From the NCBI RefSeq assembly GCF_000154285.1, contig NZ_DS483470.1, positions 20,801 to 84,800 on the forward strand: DNA of 64,000 nucleotides, read 5' to 3'. The stretch is from Amedibacillus dolichus DSM 3991 (GTDB lineage Bacteria > Bacillota_I > Bacilli_A > Erysipelotrichales > Erysipelotrichaceae). Under the pieces are notes generated by a model. It searched no databases. It had not been told where the DNA came from and was given only the letters and a program-made list of their open reading frames with translations. Positions 1 to 6,689 of this stretch are shown one piece after another (position 1 is the first letter of the stretch; the number at the start of each line of letters is the position of its first letter). A program made the position numbers and the translations under genes.

Positions 1-1
1 G

Positions 2-601
2 ATTAAAATCAAAGCAGTAAAGGGAAGCTATCATGTTTTTGCTGTTTATGACGATGCCGATTTATTTTTTGATGAATTAGCACAAAGACTCAAACAATGT
101 TGTATAAGAACAGCTCGGTTTGAGGCTTTTTTTCATATAGAGAACCTAACACAGAAGGATCTTGTTCGTTTATTTAAGCTTTGTGAACAAATAAATCTTA
201 AAATTTTAGGTTTTGATGAGATGCCTCAGCCATCAATAGGTATTCATGAGGGAAATCTGCGTTATGCACGCGAATACGAGTTTACAGAGCCGCTTATCCT
301 ATTCGGTAATATTGAAAAATCGGTATCTGTTTGCGCAAAAGCAAATTTATATGTATTGGGACATGTACAAGGAGTATTGGATTTTTTATATGCCGATTGT
401 GTATTATATGCTTCTTCTTTATGTGCAAATGTCCGAATCCACGATACAAGATTTCAAAATTTGACAATTTTTTCACCGTGTAAAGTATATTATGAAAAGC
501 GAGAACTGAAGATTGAAATGGTGAAGGGGGAGAAATCATGGGAGAAGCAATTGCAATTACCTCTGGTAAAGGCGGCGTTGGAAAAAGCAGTGTCGCATTA
601 A
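2..601 (+). CDS. minC: Septum site-determining protein MinC (5' partial)
   Basis: MinC is the FtsZ polymerisation inhibitor that MinD recruits to the membrane to block division at the poles. The reading frame is already open at base 2, so the start codon lies just outside the window; the first visible residues fit the start of the MinC N-terminal domain. The C-terminal half has the beta-helix pattern with the usual V-x-G-H-V-x-G element (residues VLGHVQGVLDF, about bases 350-385), followed by the R-I-x-D turn. The gene runs 64 bases into minD, so its last ~20 residues are read out of frame from the minD start region and are probably a non-conserved tail. The identity is supported by the fold pattern and by minD directly downstream. 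Confidence 0.85.
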   Translation: MKIKAVKGSYHVFAVYDDADLFFDELAQRLKQCCIRTARFEAFFHIENLTQKDLVRLFKLCEQINLKILGFDEMPQPSIGIHEGNLRYAREYEFTEPLILFGNIEKSVSVCAKANLYVLGHVQGVLDFLYADCVLYASSLCANVRIHDTRFQNLTIFSPCKVYYEKRELKIEMVKGEKSWEKQLQLPLVKAALEKAVSH

Positions 602-1332
602 ATATCGGAATGGTACTCGCGCAGCTTGGCAAGCGTGTTTGCTTGATTGATGTTGATTTAGGACTGCGTAATTTAGATGTTATGATGGGGTTGGAAAATC
701 GTATCATTTATGATTTGGGTGATGTGATGGCAGGTAGATGTATTTTGTCGCAAGCAATGCTGCAAGATAAGACGGAGAAGGATCTATATTTACTTCCGGC
801 ATGCAAAAATTTACATATTGATCGTTTTCAGATAGAGGATCTAAAGGCTGTTACCAATCAACTTATACAGAGCTTTGATTATGTATTATTAGATGCACCG
901 GCAGGAATCGAAAAGGGATTTCAGGCTTGTTTGGCATGTGCCGCTCGTGCAATTATAGTAACGACCTTAGATGTAACCTCCTTGCAAGATGCTGATCGTA
1001 TTATCGGCTGTATGATGCAAAAGCAGCTTGTTTCAATTAGCTTTGTTGTTAATCGTTACAGCATGCGTAGTGTGGAAAAAGGAATCAGTGTATCTTTGGA
1101 GGACGCCAAGCGGTGGTTAGGAATTGATTTTTTGGGCTATGTGTTTGAAGATGAATTGATGCAAAAGGCGAATAATCGAGGACTTCCTGTTACTTTGCAT
1201 CGGGAACAGCGTTTATATGCCTGTTTTATGAGCATTGCCAAACGAATGATGGGCGAGACTGTTCCATTACCAAGATGTACGAAGCATACGTTGCTATCTA
1301 AGCTCTTTGGTGAGCAGACTGGTTTTTTTTGA
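538..1332 (+). CDS. minD: Septum site-determining ATPase MinD
   Basis: MinD is a membrane-bound ParA/MinD-type ATPase that carries MinC to the poles. The 264-residue product starts with the expected MGEAIAITSGKGGVGKS deviant Walker A (signature K11, catalytic-site K16) and has a switch segment around L-L-D-A-P-A-G (about residue 120), as in MinD. The C-terminus LLSKLFGEQTGFF could be the short amphipathic membrane-targeting helix, though it is less typical than in Bacillus. The start is fixed by family alignment and by a GGGGGAGAAATC ribosome site just upstream. No minE is visible; divIVA at 60.5 kb suggests a Bacillus-style polar tether. Confidence 0.93.
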   Translation: MGEAIAITSGKGGVGKSSVALNIGMVLAQLGKRVCLIDVDLGLRNLDVMMGLENRIIYDLGDVMAGRCILSQAMLQDKTEKDLYLLPACKNLHIDRFQIEDLKAVTNQLIQSFDYVLLDAPAGIEKGFQACLACAARAIIVTTLDVTSLQDADRIIGCMMQKQLVSISFVVNRYSMRSVEKGISVSLEDAKRWLGIDFLGYVFEDELMQKANNRGLPVTLHREQRLYACFMSIAKRMMGETVPLPRCTKHTLLSKLFGEQTGFF

Positions 1333-1384
1333 TAATACGTGCTAAAATAACACATGTTAAACACGTATGAAGAAGGTGATGGGC

Positions 1385-2473
1385 ATGCTAAAACAGTTTT
1401 TTAAGAAATTAGATGAGAAGTGTACCATTCAAAAGCTTGTGAAGGTCATTGCAGTTTTGCTTATTTTATATTTGTTGTTAGCGACACAGGCATATTGGGG
1501 AAGTTGGGTAGCGATAGTCTTATCAATTATAAAGCCATTCCTCATTGGCTTGGTGATTGCTTATGTCATGTATCCGATGGTTCGTTTTTTACAGCAAAAG
1601 GGTTTGTCAAAAAATGTGTCTATTGTTTTGTTATGGGGAGTTGCAATTGCTTTTTTGGCAATTCTCTTGATTGTGCTTATGCCCTTGCTTTATGATAAAA
1701 TCAGTGGCTTTATTGTGTCCATGACAGAGGGTGTGCTTTGGATCAGTGATAAGATCAAAGAAATCGGGCAGTTTGAAAATTTCTCATTGATTGACAACTT
1801 GACGAAAAATATTATCAATATGATTTCAGCTTATGAGGGTTGGCTGCCTCAGTTTGTAGCAACCTTGCCAAACATTATGAGCGTACTTGTAGACAGTGTA
1901 ACAACGATTGGATTTTCTATTATTATTGCAATTTATATGTTGGCAGATTTCAAAACGATCCGTCATAATATAAAGAGTACATTTGTAGCTCTGTTTCCTT
2001 CCAGTGAGAAATATTTGTATGAAATTGATGAAAATGTAACGGTATATTTGAAGTCCATGATTGTAATTATGCTTATTAAGCTATTTGAATATTGGGCATT
2101 TTACTATTTGATCGGACATCCGGATTGGGTAATTATTGGTATTTTATCAAGTCTTGGTTCATTGATTCCTTATTTGGGTGGAACGATTGCCAATAGTATT
2201 GGTATTATTACGGCATTAACGCTTTCACCACTGCGGATCCTGTTGTTGCTGCTAGGTATTTTTGTATTATCGCACATGGACGCTTATGTTATTTCTCCGC
2301 TTGTTCATGAAAAACGTTCTGCGGTTGGACCATTGGTAACTTTATTTGTAATTTTTGCTGGCGGAGTGATCATGGGCTGGGTTGGCATTATGCTGGCGAT
2401 GCCGGTTGCCATCATCATTAAAACGATCATTGAGGTTAAAAAAGAAGAAAATAACAACGAAGGTAGCGCATAA
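1385..2473 (+). CDS. AI-2E family (UPF0118/PerM) membrane transporter
   Basis: A multi-spanning membrane protein of the AI-2E/PerM superfamily, whose members include AI-2 exporters and Na+(Li+)/H+ antiporters; the substrate is not predictable here. About seven to eight hydrophobic segments are visible, with a soluble stretch around residues 115-160 and the family's C-terminal region containing S-S-L-G-S-L-I-P-Y-L-G and the H-x-D-x-Y-V-I-S-P-L-V element. I place the start at 1385 because AGAAGGTG (1371-1378) is a good ribosome site for it; an in-frame ATG at 1367 lacks one. It follows minD after 52 bases and ends inside a terminator stem. Confidence 0.8.
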   Translation: MLKQFFKKLDEKCTIQKLVKVIAVLLILYLLLATQAYWGSWVAIVLSIIKPFLIGLVIAYVMYPMVRFLQQKGLSKNVSIVLLWGVAIAFLAILLIVLMPLLYDKISGFIVSMTEGVLWISDKIKEIGQFENFSLIDNLTKNIINMISAYEGWLPQFVATLPNIMSVLVDSVTTIGFSIIIAIYMLADFKTIRHNIKSTFVALFPSSEKYLYEIDENVTVYLKSMIVIMLIKLFEYWAFYYLIGHPDWVIIGILSSLGSLIPYLGGTIANSIGIITALTLSPLRILLLLLGIFVLSHMDAYVISPLVHEKRSAVGPLVTLFVIFAGGVIMGWVGIMLAMPVAIIIKTIIEVKKEENNNEGSA

Positions 2474-2487
2474 AGCTATCTTTTTTT
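2461..2487 (+). terminator. Rho-independent terminator after AI-2E gene
   Basis: GGTAGC (2462-2467) pairs with GCTATC (2475-2480), followed by seven T. The stop codon of the transporter gene lies in the loop. The 210 bases that follow carry no gene that I can support. Confidence 0.7.
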
Positions 2488-2673
2488 AATGAATAGTTAT
2501 GTAATGCAATCGCTTGTTGTTCAAGTAACTGACGAAATTAAAAAAATAAACTACATATTAAAACGCTGTGGTGTTTTCTTCAAAACTATAAATACTCAAA
2601 AATATATATAGGAGAATACGCTTCTTTTATGCTGGCTTTTTCAATTTCTTTCTTTTTTTTTGATGTAAGGGTG

Positions 2674-2679
2674 TATAAT
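2674..2679 (+). promoter_or_regulatory. Putative -10 for the PII-like/antiporter pair
   Basis: A perfect TATAAT lies 25 bases before the ATG at 2704. The -35 region is only a T-rich tract, so this is a tentative sigma-A promoter. It supports the downstream start at 2704 rather than an in-frame ATG at 2629. Confidence 0.4.
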
Positions 2680-2703
2680 GAAAAAAAAGAAAGAAGTGAT
2701 GAT

Positions 2704-3054
2704 ATGCAGTTGTTGATTTTAATTTTAAAAGATATTGATAAAGTAGAGGAGCTTTTAAAGCAGCTTGCAGAGCAGGGGATTAAGGGTGCTACGACATTAG
2801 ATGGTCATGGAATGGGAGAAGCATTAGCGGATATGGACGATATGCCGATGTTCGGTGCTTTGCGAACACTCATGGCTACCAATCATAAGCAGCCTAGCAA
2901 GGTGCTGTTAATGGTAGTAAAAGAGGAGCAGCTTGCTTTAATCAGTAAGATTATCAAGCAGGTTATCGGAGATTTATCAAAGCCGAATACCGGCATTATG
3001 TTAAGTTTACCGGTGCAGCATTGTGAAGGATTGGTTGATGACACATGCAAGTAA
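2704..3054 (+). CDS. PII-like small protein, possible antiporter regulator
   Basis: A 116-residue soluble protein. It opens with a beta strand (MQLLILILK), then a helix D-K-V-E-E-L-L-K-Q-L-A-E-Q-G-I-K-G, then a strand and a flexible stretch G-H-G-M-G-E-A-L, an order that resembles the ferredoxin-like fold and T-loop of PII signalling proteins. It lacks the classical GlnB uridylylation-tyrosine region. The start at 2704 has a weak AAGAAGTGAT ribosome site and sits after a TATAAT. The gene overlaps the antiporter by 10 bases, so the two are probably translated together. Ligand-controlled regulation of the transporter is an inference by analogy with PII-like proteins encoded next to transporters. 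Confidence 0.5.
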   Translation: MQLLILILKDIDKVEELLKQLAEQGIKGATTLDGHGMGEALADMDDMPMFGALRTLMATNHKQPSKVLLMVVKEEQLALISKIIKQVIGDLSKPNTGIMLSLPVQHCEGLVDDTCK

Positions 3055-4214
3055 ATATATTTGTTATCTTAGCACTATGTATTTTGTTATCCTTACTTGC
3101 CGGACGCATCGTTAAGCTGGCAAAGCTACCCAATGTAACCGGCTATTTGCTAATGGGGTTGCTTGTAGGACCGTATTGTCTTGGAATCATACCAGCGGAT
3201 ATGGTGGAGCAATTATCGCTGATTCCAGAGGTCGCTTTAGGCTTCATAGCTTTATCTATCGGTGCGGAATTTAAGTTATCGTATTTAAAAAAAGTCGGAA
3301 AGGCTCCAATCGTTATTGCGATATTGGAAGGTGTTGGTGCGGTACTGGTAGTGGATCTTGTCTTGATTTTGAGCGGGCATGATGTTGCGTTTTCATTGTG
3401 TCTGGGAGCAATAGCGGCTGCTACTGCCCCTGCGGCAACCTTGATGGTCGTTAAGCAATATAAGGCAGAGGGTCCTTTAACAAGAACGCTGCTTCCGGTT
3501 GTGGCGATTGATGATGCGGTTGCTTTGATTGGCTTCGGTATCAGTGTGGCAATTGCCAAAGCTATCCAGGATCCAAGCGGCAGTTCGCTTATCTTAGCGT
3601 TGGGAAAGCCATTGCTTGAAATTGGCGGTGCATTTCTTTTAGGAGGAATCCTTGGAATCCTTTTTGCGCTTTTAACAAAGCATTTTAAATCTCGTAACAA
3701 TCGTTTAAGCGTTGCTGTAGCAATGGTATTTGTTACACTTGGCTTATGTGATATGTTGGGCTTGTCCAATTTGTTATGCTGTATGATGATGTCAGCGGTT
3801 TATGTGAATATCAGTGATGTGTATGAACAGGTGTTTGAGCTAACCGATCGCATTAGTGCTCCGATCTTTATGTTATTTTTCTTTTTAAGCGGTGCAGATT
3901 TAAATGTCGGTATCATTGCTGGGGTTGGTATGATTGGTGTACTTTATGTTATTTTTCGTGTTGTCGGTAAGGTGCTTGGAGCGTATCTTGGCGGTGTGAT
4001 CTGTCATGTTGAGCCAACGGTTAAAAAATATCTCGGCTATACCTTGATACCTCAAGCCGGAGTAGCGATTGGCTTGGCTTCTACTGCCATGAGCGTAGTA
4101 CCGGAGTATGGTGCTATGATTCAAACAATTATTTTGTGTGGTACGGTTATTTATGAGTTGATCGGACCGATAGCGACCAAGCTGGCTCTTAGTAAAGCAA
4201 AGGAAATCCAATAG
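3045..4214 (+). CDS. Cation:proton antiporter, CPA2 family
   Basis: A 389-residue membrane protein of the monovalent cation:proton antiporter-2 (NapA/KefB-like) family, exchanging Na+ or K+ for protons across the cytoplasmic membrane. About 12 hydrophobic segments are present. The family's discontinuous helix shows as T-A-P-A-A-T-L-M-V-V near residue 130, and the ion-binding aspartate pair lies in V-A-I-D-D-A-V (D156/D157), the arrangement of electrogenic members. There is no C-terminal TrkA-N or RCK domain, so gating might rest on the overlapping PII-like protein; that is an inference. A terminator closes the unit. Confidence 0.85.
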   Translation: MQVNIFVILALCILLSLLAGRIVKLAKLPNVTGYLLMGLLVGPYCLGIIPADMVEQLSLIPEVALGFIALSIGAEFKLSYLKKVGKAPIVIAILEGVGAVLVVDLVLILSGHDVAFSLCLGAIAAATAPAATLMVVKQYKAEGPLTRTLLPVVAIDDAVALIGFGISVAIAKAIQDPSGSSLILALGKPLLEIGGAFLLGGILGILFALLTKHFKSRNNRLSVAVAMVFVTLGLCDMLGLSNLLCCMMMSAVYVNISDVYEQVFELTDRISAPIFMLFFFLSGADLNVGIIAGVGMIGVLYVIFRVVGKVLGAYLGGVICHVEPTVKKYLGYTLIPQAGVAIGLASTAMSVVPEYGAMIQTIILCGTVIYELIGPIATKLALSKAKEIQ

Positions 4215-4229
4215 CGGATTTCTTTTTTT
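4203..4229 (+). terminator. Rho-independent terminator after antiporter
   Basis: GAAATCC (4203-4209) pairs with GGATTTC (4216-4222), followed by seven T; the antiporter stop codon is in the loop. Confidence 0.8.
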
Positions 4230-4279
4230 GTTCTATGCTTGTGAGGCTGTCATATACTGTAGCATAAAGGAGGGAAGCT

Positions 4280-4837
4280 ATGAACGATATCGATGCGTTG
4301 CATAGACGCATTCGTCAGCGACGAACCAAAGAAAAGCCAAGAGAACATAGGCTCGCACGCTTGCTATATCATATCGTTATGCTTGTGATGGGTATGTGTG
4401 TACTTACCTTGGCATTGCTATTGAATCAAAAATTAGAGCTTGTTTCATTACCGGCTGCCGTAGGTGATTTTCGTTTACAAGACTTAGGGAGCTGGCTGCC
4501 CTTTGAAAACTGGTTTTCGTTACAAGAAGAGGCTGTCAGTGCAACTCCGTCTTATGCATTGTTAAAGGATAATCAATATTCCAATGGCTCGAATATGGTT
4601 TATAATTTACAGCATGGTGTAGTGCTGCATGTAGAAAAGAGTAAGGCCAAAAGCAGTATTACGATTCGGCAGGATAACGGCGTGGTAGTTACTTATGGCA
4701 ATATGGTAGAGGTTCATTTGAAAAAAGATGAGCGGGTCTTAAAGGATAAGGTGTTAGGTACGTATGAGGGTTATCTTACCATACAGCCGGTGAAGGATCA
4801 TAAAAATGTAAGCTTACATGAAGCACTTGAAGTATAA
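4280..4837 (+). CDS. spoIVFA: SpoIVFA-like degenerate M23 protein
   Basis: A 185-residue protein with one transmembrane helix near residues 30-48 and a C-terminal LytM/M23-type beta domain (residues ~110-185: H-G-V-V-L, V-T-Y-G-N-M, V-L-G-T-Y-E). Catalytic histidines of active M23 enzymes are missing, as in SpoIVFA, the protein that holds SpoIVFB inactive until forespore signalling. It overlaps the SpoIVFB-like protease by 20 bases, and this adjacency is the strongest support. The product is shorter than B. subtilis SpoIVFA. A strong AAAGGAGGG ribosome site precedes the ATG. CATATACT at 4251-4258 resembles a sigma-E -10 (CATACAnT), with no clear -35. Confidence 0.7.
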   Translation: MNDIDALHRRIRQRRTKEKPREHRLARLLYHIVMLVMGMCVLTLALLLNQKLELVSLPAAVGDFRLQDLGSWLPFENWFSLQEEAVSATPSYALLKDNQYSNGSNMVYNLQHGVVLHVEKSKAKSSITIRQDNGVVVTYGNMVEVHLKKDERVLKDKVLGTYEGYLTIQPVKDHKNVSLHEALEV

Positions 4838-5582
4838 GCTATGTATTTCTAAGCTTTGGCTAGTGGCACTTCCGCTTTTTATCTACCTTCATCTTACCAA
4901 ATATATGTGTTTTATTTTTCTGATTTTATCCTTTCACGAATGTGCACATATTCTTGTCGCATGGCTTATGGGATATGAGTTTGAAAAAATCGTAATCTAT
5001 CCCTTTGGTTTATCCGCAAGCATTCGAAATATCGGTCATGGAAAATTGATTAAGGAAATTGTTATCATTATTGCCGGTCCGCTCAGTCAACTTGTTTTTG
5101 TGGTATTGTTTCCGCATTGGGCAAGCATCGGTCTTATTTCCGATGGGTTTGCGAAGTATTTAAAAATGATCAATGCCAATATTATGGTCTTTAATTTACT
5201 GCCTATTTATCCACTTGACGGCGGTAGGCTTTTACAAAGCTTTTTTCATAGCTTTTTAACGTATCAAAAAGCACAGAAGTGGACGCTTGCGACCTCTATG
5301 GCGATATTGCTTGGGATTGTCGTATCATCTTTGTTGAAAGGGTGGAGTGCGCTTGTTATTGAGCTTTTTTTAGCTGTTCAGTTAATCATGACATGGCTTC
5401 AGTTACCTTATGATCGCTTGGCATTTTATTGTTATCGCTATGTGCATGCGAGCAATGAATTGCCACTGCTTCATCACCAAAGTGATTTATATCGCGGACG
5501 TTACAATATCATTGAAAAAAACGGGCATTGGATAGATGAGAAGGCATGGCTGCGGCGTATGTTTGGAAGCTTTAAACCCTAG
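4818..5582 (+). CDS. spoIVFB: SpoIVFB-like site-2 intramembrane metalloprotease
   Basis: An M50-family (site-2 protease) intramembrane metalloprotease. In B. subtilis SpoIVFB sits in the outer forespore membrane and cleaves pro-sigma-K. The zinc site is intact: H40-E41-C42-A43-H44 lies in a hydrophobic helix, and the third ligand is D134 in N-L-L-P-I-Y-P-L-D-G-G-R. About six membrane segments occupy the first ~195 residues, followed by a soluble ~60-residue tail in the place where SpoIVFB carries its CBS domain; here that domain looks short or absent. Translational coupling with the SpoIVFA-like gene supports the assignment. sigK itself is not in the window. Confidence 0.8.
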   Translation: MKHLKYKLCISKLWLVALPLFIYLHLTKYMCFIFLILSFHECAHILVAWLMGYEFEKIVIYPFGLSASIRNIGHGKLIKEIVIIIAGPLSQLVFVVLFPHWASIGLISDGFAKYLKMINANIMVFNLLPIYPLDGGRLLQSFFHSFLTYQKAQKWTLATSMAILLGIVVSSLLKGWSALVIELFLAVQLIMTWLQLPYDRLAFYCYRYVHASNELPLLHHQSDLYRGRYNIIEKNGHWIDEKAWLRRMFGSFKP

Positions 5583-5599
5583 TCGGATACATATCTTTG

Positions 5600-5608
5600 T
5601 GGTATAAT
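5600..5608 (+). promoter_or_regulatory. Putative extended -10 promoter for ZnuA-like gene
   Basis: TGGTATAAT is an extended -10 (TGn plus TATAAT) 29 bases before the ATG; no good -35 is visible, which is common for extended -10 promoters. Confidence 0.45.
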
Positions 5609-5637
5609 CTAAAACAAAGATAGGAGGCTGGTGCTTG

Positions 5638-6588
5638 ATGAAATGGAAAGCCGTGCTTTCATGTCTGCTGGCACTTTTGGTGGTAAGCGGGTGTGAGGAT
5701 AAGAAGCCTAGTGTTGCGACAACTGTTTATCCGGTACAATATTTGGCACAGCGTATCGGCGGTGCTTATGTAGAGGTAAATATGATATCCGAAGATGGTC
5801 TAATTCAAAGAGCCTCTATAAAAAACAATTATAAAAAGCTTTTGAAAAACAGTGATATATTGTTTTATATTGGTGAATTAGAGCCGTATATGGAGCTATA
5901 TACAGAGGAAATTCACGATAGCGGTGTTGCCTTGTTTAATTTGGCAACCAAGAGTGCAATTTATCCTTTCAAGCGTTATACACCGATTAAGGTAAATGGA
6001 GAAACGACCGTTGTAGAAAGTGAGTACTACGAGGGGACTGTCTTTTCGGGTATAGATAAATATCAGGAGGATCCGATTTTATGGATGGATCCGGTTGCCA
6101 TGACGAGTATGGCAAGTGATATCCGTGATTGCTTGGTAGAGCTGTATCCGGAATATAAAGCTATTTTTGATGAAAACTATGATGTGTTGGAATTGGATTT
6201 GGCACGTTTAGATGCGGATTTTCAAGAGGTTGCGACAAAAAAAGAAAATCTGCGTTTTGTAGCTATGACACCAAGCTTTGGAAATTGGCAGAAATCTTAT
6301 AATATTCAGGTATATCCGATTTCCTTATCCAAATATGGAGTGTTGCCGAATAAGGAACAGTTGGCTGCCATTAAAAAACGTATCTCGCAAGATCAGGTGC
6401 GCTATATTGCCATTGAGGAGAATTTAGCGCAGGATATGTTGGAACTGCAAAATCAGCTGATTGATGAGTTGGGGCTGGTTCCGGTTACACTGCATAATTT
6501 GTCAAGTATTTCCGATGCGGATAAGGAAGCCGGGAAGGATTATTTATCGCTTATGTATGAGAATTTAAAAACATTGGAAGGAATGTAA
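5638..6588 (+). CDS. ZnuA/AdcA-family lipoprotein lacking metal ligands
   Basis: A 316-residue lipoprotein (lipobox V-V-S-G-C, Cys19) with the fold of cluster A-I metal-binding proteins (ZnuA, AdcA, TroA). The frame of the family is recognisable: T-V-Y-P near the N-terminus, D-P-I-L-W-M-D-P at about 145-152, the long central helix and a C-terminal half with L-P-N-K-E-Q. However, the first histidine (D-P-H-x-Y-E-P in relatives), the one in D-P-H-x-W-x-D-P and the one in H-x-A-F (here T-P-S-F, 211-214) are all replaced. It has no ABC permease or ATPase next to it. Transport of zinc or manganese is therefore doubtful. ATG 5638 follows AGGAGG; TTG 5635 is an alternative start. Confidence 0.75.
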   Translation: MKWKAVLSCLLALLVVSGCEDKKPSVATTVYPVQYLAQRIGGAYVEVNMISEDGLIQRASIKNNYKKLLKNSDILFYIGELEPYMELYTEEIHDSGVALFNLATKSAIYPFKRYTPIKVNGETTVVESEYYEGTVFSGIDKYQEDPILWMDPVAMTSMASDIRDCLVELYPEYKAIFDENYDVLELDLARLDADFQEVATKKENLRFVAMTPSFGNWQKSYNIQVYPISLSKYGVLPNKEQLAAIKKRISQDQVRYIAIEENLAQDMLELQNQLIDELGLVPVTLHNLSSISDADKEAGKDYLSLMYENLKTLEGM

Positions 6589-6590
6589 AC

Positions 6591-6616
6591 AAAAGGTCGT
6601 AAGGCCTTTTCTTTTT
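6591..6616 (+). terminator. Rho-independent terminator after ZnuA-like gene
   Basis: AAAAGG (6591-6596) pairs with CCTTTT (6605-6610), extended by two further pairs; a T-rich tract follows. Confidence 0.7.
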
Positions 6617-6652
6617 AGAAAAGCAAAAAGACTGGGTTCAGCTTGGAATATG

Positions 6653-6661
6653 TGGTAAAAT
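6653..6661 (+). promoter_or_regulatory. Putative extended -10 promoter for polA operon
   Basis: TGGTAAAAT lies 28 bases before the polA ATG, just after a terminator. It probably starts the polA-mutM-coaE-dnaB-dnaI transcript. Confidence 0.45.
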
Positions 6662-6689
6662 AAAAACAGACTTTGGAGGAAAATACGAT

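Noticed and set aside
294..707. Open frame of 137 codons on the - strand across minC/minD
   Set aside because: Antisense shadow of two well-supported genes; no ribosome site and no recognisable protein pattern.
2629..2703. Longer N-terminus (M-L-A-F-S-I-S-F-F) for the PII-like protein
   Set aside because: It would translate through the TATAAT promoter element, and the family-like strand starts at 2704.
3143..3769. 208-codon open frame on the - strand opposite the antiporter gene
   Set aside because: The longest antisense frame in the window, but its composition (Ile/Ala/Ser-rich) mirrors the antiporter codons and it lacks a ribosome site.
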